From contig JAIVFJ010000057.1 in assembly GCA_025765615.1 (NCBI GenBank), forward strand, positions 62,001 to 126,000: a DNA stretch of 64,000 bases, in the 5' to 3' direction. Shown here in pieces: positions 34,436 through 45,009 of this stretch (position 1 is its first letter; each line of letters begins with the position of its first letter). Source of the DNA: Zopfochytrium polystomum. Its lineage: Eukaryota; Chytridiomycota; Chytridiomycetes; Chytridiales; Chytridiaceae. The notes under the pieces are model-generated. The model saw only the letters and a list, made by a program, of their open reading frames with translations, ran no database searches and was not told where the DNA came from. Made by a program: the position numbers and the translations under genes.

Positions 34436-35026
34436 TCAAGTTGAGGCAGTGTTCCTGGTTTTTGAGGCAGGTTTGGCAGCAGGTTTGGGGGCAGGTTTGG
34501 GGGCAGGTTTGGGGGCAGTTCTGTTGGGAGGAGTTGAAGAGGAACTGGAGCTTGAGTGTGTGGTGACAGCTGATCGAGCTGGGACAGTAGTAGTAGAAGA
34601 AGGTTCAGCGGAGGAGCAGTCGTCAAGGTCCTCATCAATCAGGTTATTGAATTTCAACCATTCTTCAATTGTCCAGAGGCGAGAGCTGAGGAGCTGGGTG
34701 GTCGTGTCCACTGTGGTGAGGCAGCTGTCCAATTGTGCAGTGAGTGGCTCCAGTGTGGTGACTCGCTGATTTAGGTTGTGGATGGTGCCAGCATGGTTTT
34801 TGAGTGAAGTATCCACGTTGACTGCAGCAACTGCAAGTCTCTGAATGTCGTGGTCCACCTTTGCTAAGCCATTTTCCAGTGCTGCAGGGATTGGCTCAAG
34901 TTGGGCAAGCTGAGTGGTGAGTTTTTGGATGTCAGTGCGTACTGAGGTCTGATGCTCTTTCAGCTCTGTGCGCAAGGAGGTCTGTTGTGTGTGAAGCTGT
35001 TGCTGGATGTTTTCAAGGACCTTCAA
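34436..35026 (-). CDS. LINE ORF1-like coiled-coil protein
   Basis: Frame of 196 residues beginning MKVLENIQQQL. The first 130 residues are heptad-like coiled coil, then a short acidic patch (EDLDDC), a Ser run and a Lys/Pro/Ala tail of APKP repeats. Coiled-coil plus basic tail is the usual plan of LINE ORF1 RNA-binding proteins. A run of 22 A on the sense strand (34350-34371) separates it from the endonuclease frame. Confidence 0.6.
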   Translation of the reverse strand: MKVLENIQQQLHTQQTSLRTELKEHQTSVRTDIQKLTTQLAQLEPIPAALENGLAKVDHDIQRLAVAAVNVDTSLKNHAGTIHNLNQRVTTLEPLTAQLDSCLTTVDTTTQLLSSRLWTIEEWLKFNNLIDEDLDDCSSAEPSSTTTVPARSAVTTHSSSSSSSTPPNRTAPKPAPKPAPKPAAKPASKTRNTAST

Positions 35027-35092
35027 AATTGACTGCAGCTCTGGAGGAGGGACAGAAGGGGGGCAGGTGGGACAGGTGGGGAAGTTGTGGTG

Positions 35093-35926
35093 TCAGGAGG
35101 GGCCTGAGCTGTCTGGCTGTTGTCTTTGGAATCTGCTGAAGTGGCTTGGTGAAGGAGTGAGCCAGAGGGGCAGCCAGTTTTGCAAGATTGAGAGGTATGG
35201 TTGGAGTTTCCACAATGGCGACAGCAGGGGAAGGGAGTGAAATCTTCCTTTTGGAGTGGGTGAAATGGGAGGGCACAGCCATTGAAGACAACTGATTGGT
35301 AAGTTTTTCAAAATCAATGCACAGGTTGTAAAAACAAAATGGGCAGATGACGAAAGGCCAGCGGTGCCCTTTGCTGAGTTGAAGAATCCTGGAATGTGAA
35401 CTGACGTGCACCCAAACTCATATTGGATGGCCTCAAGGTCATAGATACTTGTGGAGCAACAAATGTTGTAAAGGACAGCTGTGCGTTGCTTTTCATCACT
35501 GATTTGCCGCTGGTTTTCTGCAGAAGGTTCCAGTGGTCGAATTGTGACACCCACCATAATAGTTATGAACTGAGGGGGATTGTGAGGAGGGCCGTCAAAA
35601 AGAACTGTGGCAGATGCAGAGGTGGAAAGCTGGTGGTGTGCAAAATGAATAGCCATTATGGAGCCACAGGAGGATAAAGCAGAGGTGATTGCATGACGCA
35701 GGGAGTCCTTTAGCTCATCAAAGTTTTTTCCAGTAGTTCCAGGAGCCAGGTGTTGGAGGACAAGTTGGTTGGCAGGTTCGTTGGTGAATTCTGTGGCGGC
35801 AGCTGGTAGTCGACAGGTGTAAGAAAATTTAATGTGCGGGGATGTGGTCTGAAGACAGGCAGCCTGTTCGTCTGACAAAGGATTCAGAAGGCGGAGTGAG
35901 TAAGAAGTCTTGTCCTTTGAGAGCAA
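35093..35926 (-). CDS. LINE 5' ORF of unknown function
   Basis: Frame of 277 residues upstream of the coiled-coil frame, beginning MLSKDKTSYS. It has no clear motif. It may form ORF1 together with the coiled-coil frame, separated by a frameshift near 35070. Confidence 0.4.
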   Translation of the reverse strand: MLSKDKTSYSLRLLNPLSDEQAACLQTTSPHIKFSYTCRLPAAATEFTNEPANQLVLQHLAPGTTGKNFDELKDSLRHAITSALSSCGSIMAIHFAHHQLSTSASATVLFDGPPHNPPQFITIMVGVTIRPLEPSAENQRQISDEKQRTAVLYNICCSTSIYDLEAIQYEFGCTSVHIPGFFNSAKGTAGLSSSAHFVFTTCALILKNLPISCLQWLCPPISPTPKGRFHSLPLLSPLWKLQPYLSILQNWLPLWLTPSPSHFSRFQRQQPDSSGPS

Positions 35927-36189
35927 GGGCCGCTGTCGGATGGTGTGGTTGCAAGTGGAGGTGAAGCATAGGATGTCAAGTTCAGTGAGAGGGGCAATAG
36001 GTGGGGTCTGGCTGAGTGGTGATTGTCAATATGTGTTGATCAGCATGGGTGCCAAAGAACATGGAGGGAGGTGGGCCGCTCATGAAATAGGGGGTACCAA
36101 TCCCAATTCAGCACAAAGGTTGTGATGTGGTTGCAATGTGGTTGTGGTGGTGAAGGGGGTGATGCAGTCTGGTTTGGGGGGGCGAGGAC

Positions 36190-36690
36190 AGCGATTGGTG
36201 GAGGCAATCTGGCAGCAATCTGGAGTCAATCTGACGATGATCTGATGATTGGAAGAAAATCTGACGAAAATCGGGTGATGATCTGGCGATCTGACAACAA
36301 TCAGGCTTTCTGGTGACGATCTGGAGTCAATCTGGCAACAATCTGATGATAATCTGATGATCTGGAGATATGTCTGACGAAAATCTGACGTTGACCTGAC
36401 AATGATCTGACAATCTGACGAAGATCTGACGTCAATCTGATGATCTGGAGTCAATCTGATGAAGATCTGATGTCAATATGATGATCTGGAGTCAATCTGA
36501 CGTTGACCTGACGATGATCTGATGATCTGATGAAGATCTGACGTCAATCTGGCGGTGGCAAGGTGGTGGAGGGTGGTGGTGGAGGGCTCTGGAGTCAATC
36601 TGAAGTTGATCTGATGATGATCTGACAATCTGACAACAATCTGCTGTTGATCTGACGTCGATCTGGCAGTGGGAAGGCGGTGGAGGGCAG
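36190..36690 (-). repeat. Tandem ATCTGACG-type minisatellite at the LINE 5' end
   Basis: Dozens of imperfect units built on AATCTGACG, GATGATCTG and GGAGTCAATCTG. On the element sense strand it stays open over long stretches and would read as repeats of the type DHQIIVRSTSD. In LINEs, tandem repeats at this place often act as promoter or 5' UTR units. Confidence 0.8.
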
Positions 36691-36799
36691 TGGCAAGGTG
36701 GTGGAGGGTGGTGGTGGTGGAGGGTGCAGTTTTGAGTGTCTCTTGACGTGGCACTGTGCTGTATGTATTGGAGTTTGCAATTCCACAAAAGAAAGCATA

Positions 36800-38172
36800 A
36801 TCCTCTGGTGCAAGACACAGGAGGGTTTCATCTGGGGCACAAGGCCAAAGCCAAGTTAGACCAGAGACAGAACCGACTGAATCGGCAAGGGGAGTGACAA
36901 GCCCCTACAACCCATCAAAGAAACAACAAGTCAAACCCTGAGTTGGAGGGGGTTGGAGAGACAAAGGCAGACACAAGGAACAGTTAGTGTGCAGAGGTGC
37001 CTGTTGAACCAAATCAGAACTGTTTTCCACTTAACAGAACCAGTATGAGATCCTCTACATCTCTGAAAGGACAAGTCATAAATGATGGGGAACTCCTGGT
37101 TCTAAGGGCCAGTACCCTGGTGTTGGTGTTAATACTACTCTCTATGTATGCTCTGAAAGAACAGATATACCAATCAATAACTGTCATAAGTCATTGCTGA
37201 CTCATGAGTGCCACAACAGCCATGGACAAACAGAGACAAGTCTCCTCATGAATGAATCATGGGTGCCATAGGCATCAGATGACAGGGTTAAGCCCTGGAG
37301 CACCCATACAGGACGGAATGGTATCTGACATACCAACTTGATGTGGAAGATGAGACAGGCTTGTCTTGAAGAAGAACCTGATGATGAAGTTGTGCTCAAA
37401 AGAGGGGTGCAATGGCATATTACTGTAAGTAACAAAGAAAGCTTGGCCCACTCTGCACTAGCCTCTCTAAGTTCTCATCTCAGTAGACCCAACCCAACTT
37501 GGTCTTCACACACTCTTGCTTTGGGAGGGGCACTCACACAGCTTGGCCTACTCTGCACTTGCCTGGGGGAATGCTACCTCTACTTGCTTGGTCTGGGGCT
37601 CTGGCCAAAGAGGACTTCTAATCCACCGTGCTTGGCCTACTCTCCACTTGCCAGGGGGATCTCCTACACCAAAAGAGGACTCCATCTTCCCTGCTTGGCC
37701 CACTCTGCACTTTGCCAGGGAAGGTCTCCTATCCACCACACACATGATCTTTTGTGGAGGCACTCACCTTACAACACCCTGAAATGAGATATGAGGGACA
37801 CAACTAGTCAAACAGGGGCTGCCCAAGGGGGAGTCTTATTGATTGTTTTGAGTTGAGAGTTATTATTGAAGCGAAGAAGGGGGAGAGGGGCAGTATTTAT
37901 GGGAATCAGAGAGAGAAAGAAAGAAGGAGGAAGAAAAAGGAGAAAACAACAAAAGATAGTAAAACAGAGAAAATGAAAGAAAAGAACAATTTGTAAGAAT
38001 GAATCATCCTTCAGCCACACCCCCCTCCACCCAGTGTCTCTCCTGCCTCAAATTTGAGATGGGCTGAAATTGAGGGCTGGAAGGCCACATCAGTGCAGGG
38101 ACAAAGGCTTGAAAGGTGGGAAAAAGGGAAAATAAGAGAAAATGAGTAAAAATAAGAAGAAATAAAGGGTGT
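36800..38172. other. Unassigned region with a short tandem family
   Basis: Positions 37440-37760 hold four imperfect copies of a block starting CTTGGCC(T/C)ACTCTGCACTTGCC, spaced about 70-100 bp. Positions 37815-38170 are purine-rich (AAGAAAGAAGGAGG). No gene or known element end was identified. Confidence 0.5.
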
Positions 38173-41100
38173 GGAGCATAAGTGCTGTGTGCTGTTGTGA
38201 GATGGCCTCTAGTTCTCATCCTAGTTCTGAGACTGCAACGTATTCTGCTTGCTGAGGTGACAGCATAACTGTAGGACTGCAAGTTGATGCCCAGCTGATA
38301 GCAGTATTTCCAAACAAAATGAGGTAGCCAAGTTGTGATTTCCCATCAGCATGGACTCCATGAGCAGCATCCGAGTAGCCGAAAATTCCAGAGACCCTGT
38401 GTTGGAATAAAGCAAACCATACTCACGTGTACCATTGATGTATTGAAGGACTTGAATGAGGATCTGCAAGTGGTGTTTGCTTGGGTCCTTGCTGAAGGCG
38501 CCAAGATATGAGACTGCTGGTGCCAAGTCTGGTCGTGTGTGTGTTGCCAAATAGTTGATGCCACCAAGGATTGCTTGGTAGAGCTGTTGATTTGCTGTGG
38601 GTTCATCATTTTCTCGAGGTTGAAGAGTGAGAGGACTGGGGAGAGCAGTTACTGCTGTCTTCTTTCCATTGACTAGGTCTGCATGGCGTTGGAGTAACTC
38701 TTTGGTGTAAGCTCGTTGATGCAAGTAAATGCCAGTTGGTGTTCGATGAACTTCCATATTCAGTACGGTCTTGATATGACCTAGTTCGCGGAGCTTATAG
38801 AAGGATTTTAGCAAAGTGATGGCAGAGGTGATTTCCTCTGTGTGCCCAAAGAAACAAATATCATCGACATAGATAGAAATGAAAATAATACGTTCCTTTG
38901 TGCACTTGAAGAGGATGCACGGATCTGCTGCGCTTTGTTGGTAGCTGGCAGACTTGAGACAACCAATTAGTTCCTGGTACCAACAACGCCCCGCTTGCTT
39001 GATACCGTTGACAGCTTTGTGCAAAAGCCAGACCTTGCCATCCGAACGGTAGCCATCTGGTTGCTCCATGTAGATGGGGACATCAAGTTTGCTGTTGAGG
39101 TATGCATTGCTAATATCGACCATGGCTGTGTCCCAACCGTTTGAGGCTGTCATAGCAAGGAGCCATCATAGACTATTGATGCGAACAGCAGGAGAGTGAG
39201 TGTTCCAGAAATCAACGCCACGACACTGTGTAAAGCCCTTAGCCACTAATCGTGCACGAAAGCGCTCAATGCTGCTGTCTGATCGAAGCTTGACCTTGTA
39301 AACCCATTTGTTCTGCACGACATTGACATTCTTGGGTCGATCAACAACTTCGAAAGCTGCACTGAGAGCGTCAATGTCTGCCTGCTCTGCTGCTATCCAC
39401 TCTTTGGACCACTTTCCACTCATGGCCTCAGTGCGTGTTACCAGGTCTGGACATTTGACACTGGTTAAATATAGATGTCCAGATCGAGTATGTTTTGGAG
39501 ATGGGCTGCGTGTAGGCTGCACAGTGATTTGCGCACATGTGTAGGTGGAGGCTCTGGTGGTGGTGGTTCTGGTGGTGGCACTTGAGGCGGGAGGTCTCTA
39601 GTTGGTGTTTCAGCAATTATTTTGTCATCAGGGTATGCTTTGGTGGTGTTAGTAAAATGACAGAGGTGTTTGTGAGTATTAGGATGCAGAAAAAGGAAAT
39701 AGAAAAATCATTGGCAGGTGAGCCTTCTGCACGATGCAGCTTGGGACACCCCTTGCCAGAGAACCCTCTCTTCCTCTCTCCACAGCCCGCCTTCCGCACT
39801 TTCCCCCATGCGTAACGTCAGGCGCCAAGGGACCTATCTCCCCTGGTGGTGTTCCTTACGGAATGGGCTCCCAAAACAGGCATCCATCCCTTCTGACTTG
39901 GGTCCACGCCACACTAGCTCCCGCAGGGTCGGTATGGCCCGGGGCCTTCGGTTGTGCCACCCACGTCACTCCAAGCCGAGAGTGCGCCTGCAGTCACAGA
40001 GCCGGTCGCTGCCCCCTCTCATCCGATTGGTCCCCTGGCTTTCGTGCTTGTAGGTAAGGCCCACTGGAGATGGCGTTAATTGCGGTAACACGGAGTCCAT
40101 CCCGTCGTGCCGCCACCTCCAACACTTTGTGCTGTGCATCGTTATCCGATTCACTTTCGCTGCTGTACCTGGACCACTTCATGGTCAATTGGTGCTAGTT
40201 CTGTGGAAGGTTGTTGTTCAGCTACTGCTGCTGGTCCTGGTTCTGGGAATTGATCCACGCAAACATTGGCTTCACGAAGGAGGTTGGTGATGTTTGTTCA
40301 GTTGATGTAAGTTCATCTTTGCTGAGGAGTGGTGTTAGCTGATGAACGAGGTCCTGAGCAATATCCTCTGCTGCTGAAGTGCTGAGGCGAGGGAAACTGT
40401 CTTCTGCAACCACAAGGTCATCCAATCGATGAGTGATTACTCTACCCGTGCTGATGTCAATCAAACAAGCACAATGTTTCCAATGTAAATTGCTGGTCAA
40501 GCGCGTTCTGCAAGCTGTTTGAACTGATGCGTTTGTCCACGTTCCTTTGCTGTGATGTGGTATAAACATCCTGAGCCAAAAACTCTGAATTGACTGATGC
40601 ATGGAGGGAATCCAAGAAGCGTTTCAACTGGAGATAGTAATCCACGGCTGAGGACAGGAAGTGTATTGATGATATCTACTGCATGTCGAATCGCGTATCC
40701 CCACCATGACCATGGTGAACCAGCATGTCTTAGAAGAGATCGTGTGACATCCATGACTGTTCGAACTGCTTGCTCTGCCTTCCCATTCAGCTCAGGTGTA
40801 TGAGGTGGACTGACTTCAACGCGGATGCCACGTGATGCACAGAAACGGTTAAAAGCGAGTGAATTCAGTTCCCCACCATCAAAGCGGGCGCCCTTTACAC
40901 GAACATCCCTAACTGTCTCCAATTGTTGGATGATATTAATGGCCTCCGGTAGTGCTTCTGACTTTCTCTGAAGGTTTGTCGACCTGAGATAATTACTCGC
41001 ATAGTCAATGGCAATGAGAGCAAAGCCATATTGTCCTCAAACTTTGGTTTGACTTCCACTAGATCAAAGGCTAAATGTTCGCCTGGTAGTTTATCTGGAG

Positions 41101-41472
41101 GATCTGTATTGTGAATAGCAGCACGAGTCTGTTTGACAATAATGCAGGCCTTACACGGTTCTTCAAGCAAGTCCAGCTTAATGTCAGGAAAGTCAGCACA
41201 TGTACAGCGCCCCGTCATTGCTCGTACGCAGTCTTGCATAAGGGATATGGCCGAGGATTCGTGCATGCGCTGAGTGTTTGCAGCTTTCCTGTTGAGAAAG
41301 GCTGTGCGTATACTGAGTGTATCAACTGGTTCTGCAGAGCTGAAGAGGTTGTAAAATTTACTGGCGCAATGTGCAATAAATTGTTTGCTGTAGTTGAAGT
41401 TGGGGTTTGCTGCTGTTGGGAACCATTGGAGACCATGTCTAAGAATCATTTGAAGAACGGCTGGATCTCCTT
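38173..41472 (-). mobile_element. E-family copia element (copy C), truncated at both ends
   Basis: In sense order, starting at the junction with the A element, it carries integrase (41472-40170), the intron-like spacer (about 40170-39640) and RT-RNase H (39600-38173). It starts within RNase H at GGAGCATAAG, losing the 3' LTR. At 41472 it is cut by the A-family 5' LTR, exactly where element E continues uninterrupted. Integrase has a frameshift after VEVKPKF that is shared with element E. Confidence 0.85.
38221..39522 (-). pseudogene. Copia reverse transcriptase-RNase H of copy C
   Basis: Two frames (39522-39166 and 39153-38221) split by a stop. They show NKWVYKVKL, FRARLVAKGFTQ, VDISNAYLNSKLDVPIYMEQ, the catalytic YVDDICFF and YLATHTRPDLAPAVSYLG. 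The RNase H end is frameshifted near 38390. It is about 97% like the RT of element E by eye. Confidence 0.85.
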
Positions 41473-42603
41473 TGTTGAGATTCGACCCACGGGGTACACT
41501 ACGCCTGTTACTGATGATCCGTTTGAGTACTCCATCCAATCACATTGGATGGGGTGTTTGAAGGGCTCAGTAGATTCAATACTTGAATGGGGCGCTCGGA
41601 AGGGCTAATCTGTTCTCAATAAAAAGAGATAGGCAAAGGCGGCTGTTGTTCTAGCTTTGTTCATCCTACCGGTAGGAACAATGCAATTAGAACATTCACA
41701 AAAACGCTCAAACTACGCACTCTGCACATGTAACACAGCACAGCAAGCATGCAGAAGCAGTGTACCACTGCCCAATGCTCCGGAATTCCGCACTCTGCAC
41801 CGGAATTCCGCTTCCTGATCTGGAATTCCAGCTTTCCTGCTGTGCTGTGCAATCTGAGCAATGCACCAGGCATTTAGGAATCAGGGATTGCACCAATCAC
41901 TGCATTTCTAAAAGTGAGATAAAAACTGAGCTCACCAGAGATTGCACCAATCATTGGATTTCTAAAAACAAGGAAAAAAGCGGCTTGATTCCCAAACAAG
42001 CTTCCTGATTTGGAAACAACCAAACCAATTTACAAGCAACTGTTTCTCAAACAAGCTGTAAATTGGTTCCTGGTGGTACTCAGCCCAGACAAAGTACTCA
42101 GCCCTGGCTGGTACTTAGCCCTGGGTGGTGCACAGCCCAGGCTGGTACTCAGCCCTGGCCTGGGCTGTTACTTAGCCCTGGCTGGTACTCAGCCCTGAGT
42201 GATGCCCAGCCCTGGGTGGTACTCAGCCCTGAATGGGTACTTAGCCCAGGATGGGGGTTTGTGCTCAGCCTGTTTTATCTCATTTCTGTGGCCTGCTCTG
42301 TGTAGCCCACTGCTCCCTCTGTTTTCTGATGGCTCCAACCTGCAGGAGTATAAAAGCAGCAACCTCTCACAGAGATCAAACAAGGAATCCAACCCCCTCC
42401 TTGCTGCTTTAACAGAATCCAGTGCAAAACAAGCCAATCTCTCTTCCTCCATTTGCTCTCTCTTCCATCTCTGCCCACTCACTCCTCTCTCCTCTCCATC
42501 CTCTCACTCCTCTCCCTTTTCCATCATCACTGCTCTCTCTCTCTCTCTCTCTCTTCATCCCCACACACACCAAGTCCCTCCAGTCCTGGGTGGGATTTCA
42601 TCA
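41473..42603 (+). repeat. 5' LTR of A-family copia element
   Basis: A 1,131-bp LTR with ends TGTTGAGATT and GATTTCATCA, almost identical to the solo LTR at 55336-56464 apart from the CT-repeat length. It carries three GGAATTCC units, two tandem direct blocks around TAAATTGG and CAATCA, an array of 17-bp repeats, a TATA box and a long CT tract. It sits inside copy C; the expected duplication TCCTT is seen on the left only. Confidence 0.9.
42349..42356 (+). promoter_or_regulatory. TATA box of the A-family LTR
   Basis: TATAAAAG follows the 17-bp repeat array and a GC-containing CCTGCAGGAG block. The same box is kept in every A LTR in the window (9377, 52319, 56212, 60469), so transcription should start just downstream, before the CT tract. 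Confidence 0.75.
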
Positions 42604-42862
42604 CACCTACAAGCCGTCGGCCACACTTGTACGCTCGAACAGGGCCCTGCTGCTCTTACAAGAAAAGGGTTTCTGACTCTAAACAAGACCAACCTGTCTG
42701 TGAGCACCGGCTCCCCAGCTACTTTAAGGCAACAAAGGGCTCTTGGCTCTCTACAAGAAAAGGGCTACTGCTCTAAACAAGTCCACTGGTCCACCAAGCC
42801 GCTACCTAGCATGTCTTCTTCGACCCCCAAGGCTGTCCGCTTCTCTTCTTACGGCTGGCTAC
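42604..42862 (+). mobile_element. A-family leader and start of gag
   Basis: Internal sequence directly after the 5' LTR. A frame opening MSSSTPKAVRFSS begins at about 42810 and is cut at 42862 by element B. After removing B and one copy of GCTAC the sequence continues at 49380, but in a different frame, so this gag is already frameshifted. Confidence 0.7.
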
Positions 42863-43101
42863 TGTTAGTTTTGGGTCTTTTGGTGTAAGCAGTGTGCAGG
42901 AGCTTTGACCTGATACTGCTCTGCAAGGATGACTTGCAGCATTTTGCAAGTGATGGTCCTTGTAACAGTTTTGTATAAAGACAAACACAAGACTGACAGA
43001 AGCCAAGATCAACCTCCCACCACCACCACCTTCAGTAGTGTACTCCACCCATCACCACAGCAGCACAACCCATAGACAATCCAGCCCAACGAAATCTTTC
43101 A
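42863..43101 (+). repeat. 5' LTR of element B
   Basis: TGTTAGTTTTGGG to GAAATCTTTCA, 239 bp. Contains TTTTGTATAAAG (possible TATA box at about 42978) and a CACC-rich 3' part. Followed by TACAAAACTGTTACCCATCC, which does not look like a standard TGG-starting primer site. Confidence 0.95.
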
Positions 43102-43700
43102 TACAAAACTGTTACCCATCCCAATCACTTCCCCCTTGATTTCAACAAGATCCAATCAGTAGAAGAGCCTGTACGCTTTTCAGATCTGCCAACTTTGGGG
43201 ATCGATCACGGACGCTACAGACATCGTACAGCAATTCTGTTACTACCATTGGAAAGCTCTCGATCTCCTCTTTCCAACGAACCCACCTGATCTCGGATCC
43301 GACGCTCCTACGTTGCGTACACCACCTCTGAAGTTGGCAACCACTTTTCCAACTTCAACCTCAATTTGCTGGCCTTCCAGACCTCCCCCAGCCAATCCCA
43401 AGCTATCATTCGAAAGGCCTGCTTCCGGACTACACAACTGTCACCAACGGGATCCCAAAATCACTCTCCTTTGCGATAAGCGCCCACTTTTTCCATTCAG
43501 GGTCACCAGATTACCTCCAACCCTCACCATTAATTTTTGATTTTTTGTCCCCAATTGGAGACAACGACCACCCCCCTACCTGACACACACCAAGCTAACA
43601 AACCAACTTTTCATCTGCTGCAACACCACCTTCACAACACACCCAAAATCCAACGAAATCCTTTCAAACTTGGCACACATAATCGTCCTGAGAAAACAGC

Positions 43701-45009
43701 ATGACTACTGACTCAACCAAGTATGTTGCCAAGTCCTTCAGCGTCTTGGAGGGACCAGAGAATTTCGGTGACTGGTTGGAGGATCTTACAGCAGAACTCT
43801 CCAACAAAAATGTCGACTTACGCCACTGCATTGACACAAGTCACATCAACGCAGAGCAGAATGATGCAATTGATCCACTAGACCTCCGCGACACTGGAAC
43901 CTGTCTCATCAGAGATGGGCCATTCCAAGGACAGAGATTCCAATTGGTGCCTCCGCCTCGTGGACAAGAGAAAGTAACTTGGTTTCCTGGTACACAGAAC
44001 CAGAATGCACATTGCTGTCTAATTATTCGCCGCCACATCTCTCGAGCCCTTCTCACCCAAATCACACCTGGTCGAAACTTTGCTTACGAGTTGGTTGGCG
44101 AATTGGGAATAATTTGCCGCACAGCAGACCAGGGACTCGCAAAGGAGATACTTTGAACGCATCAAAATGGAACCAACTGAAGCCTCAGATGCCTTCATTA
44201 CCCGATTCACTGAAGCATACCATCGAGTTGACAGCTTTGCAAAATCAGCAGCTGGAGAACTTCTCCATCGTATCCGCCCTTTCCAAAAAGTTGTTCGAAT
44301 CTTTGTTGGTTCACTGAACCAAAGCCTATTGGACATGGGGATAGGAAACGTTTTTCTTGTTGTCAGCAACCCAGCTCCTGAGATAACAAGTTTAGCCAAA
44401 CTAATCTCACTCTTCAAACAAACTGTTCGTCAAAACAACTATGATAAGCGACGCATCGAGCTGGCAAATCAAAGAGAAGGGGACACCTCCACTGCAGCCC
44501 CAGAGGTCAACGCACCAACTGCAAATGTTGCCCAAGTTCACTACACCCACCCCCGAGGCCGTGGTGGCTATCGACCGCTCCAACCAAGGCCACAGCCATA
44601 CACCCCACGACCCTATGGTGGCTTTTGCAGAGGGTCCACTCCACTCTCTCAAGGAAGTTGGCGACCCCAGCAGATGGGATGGCGACTCCAGCAAAGTGGA
44701 TGGCGACCACAGCAACCATTCCGTCCACACCAGAGCCGGGCATCCGCAAATGTCACCTGCAACAATTGCAGTGGTCGTGGACATTATGCAAGGGAATGTC
44801 CTTCAGCTGCAAATGTGCAGGAGCAGATGCCTCAGCAATCCCAGCAGGCACTCCTAACATACAGTGCACCAGCAGACAGTGATTGGGATGAACAACAGAG
44901 TCAGCAGTTTGCAAACGAACAGCAGTTATGGGAAGAGACTTACAACTCACAGCTTGGCGGCCAAAGTGACGACAACCACCAACAGGATTTTTGGATGGCC
45001 CGGGAGTGA
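43701..45009 (+). CDS. Copia Gag of element B, with frame shift near 44150
   Basis: The first frame, 43701-44156, starts MTTDSTKYVA and matches E-family Gag (FGDWLEDLTAELSNK; AKEI). It then runs into TGA; the second frame resumes with ERIKMEPTEASDAF and ends at 45009. Comparison with element E shows eight missing bases at the break. The second part has an Arg/Gly/Pro-rich region and a CCHC zinc knuckle, CNNCSGRGHYARECP, near 44760, then a Gln-rich acidic tail ending QDFWMARE. The knuckle binds element RNA. It overlaps pol by 19 nt in the -1 frame. Confidence 0.88.

Larger units (their letters stand above)
31166..36783 (-). mobile_element. LINE of the Tad/I type, reverse transcriptase deleted
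   Basis: The element ends in a 16-base poly(A) on the minus strand (T run 31166-31181) and is flanked by CACAAAACAAAGCATA (31150-31165) and CACAAAAGAAAGCATA (36784-36799), a 16-bp target duplication with one mismatch. In sense order it has a 5' minisatellite, ORF1-like frames, an AP-endonuclease domain, an RNase H domain and a Cys/His-rich tail. Only about 260 bp separate the endonuclease and RNase H frames, so the reverse transcriptase is gone. Just inside the poly(A) is a perfect hairpin, CCAGCCCC and GGGGCTGG, a plausible 3' recognition structure. Confidence 0.85.

Noticed and set aside
36190..36690. CRISPR-like repeat array
   Set aside because: Units are short, contiguous and imperfect with no unique spacers, and the genome is eukaryotic.
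39718..40057. Plus-strand ORFs conserved between copies C and E (and similar at 46645-47034)
   Set aside because: They run antisense through the IN/RT spacer. The conservation is better explained by the spacer itself; frames are not kept in copy B.
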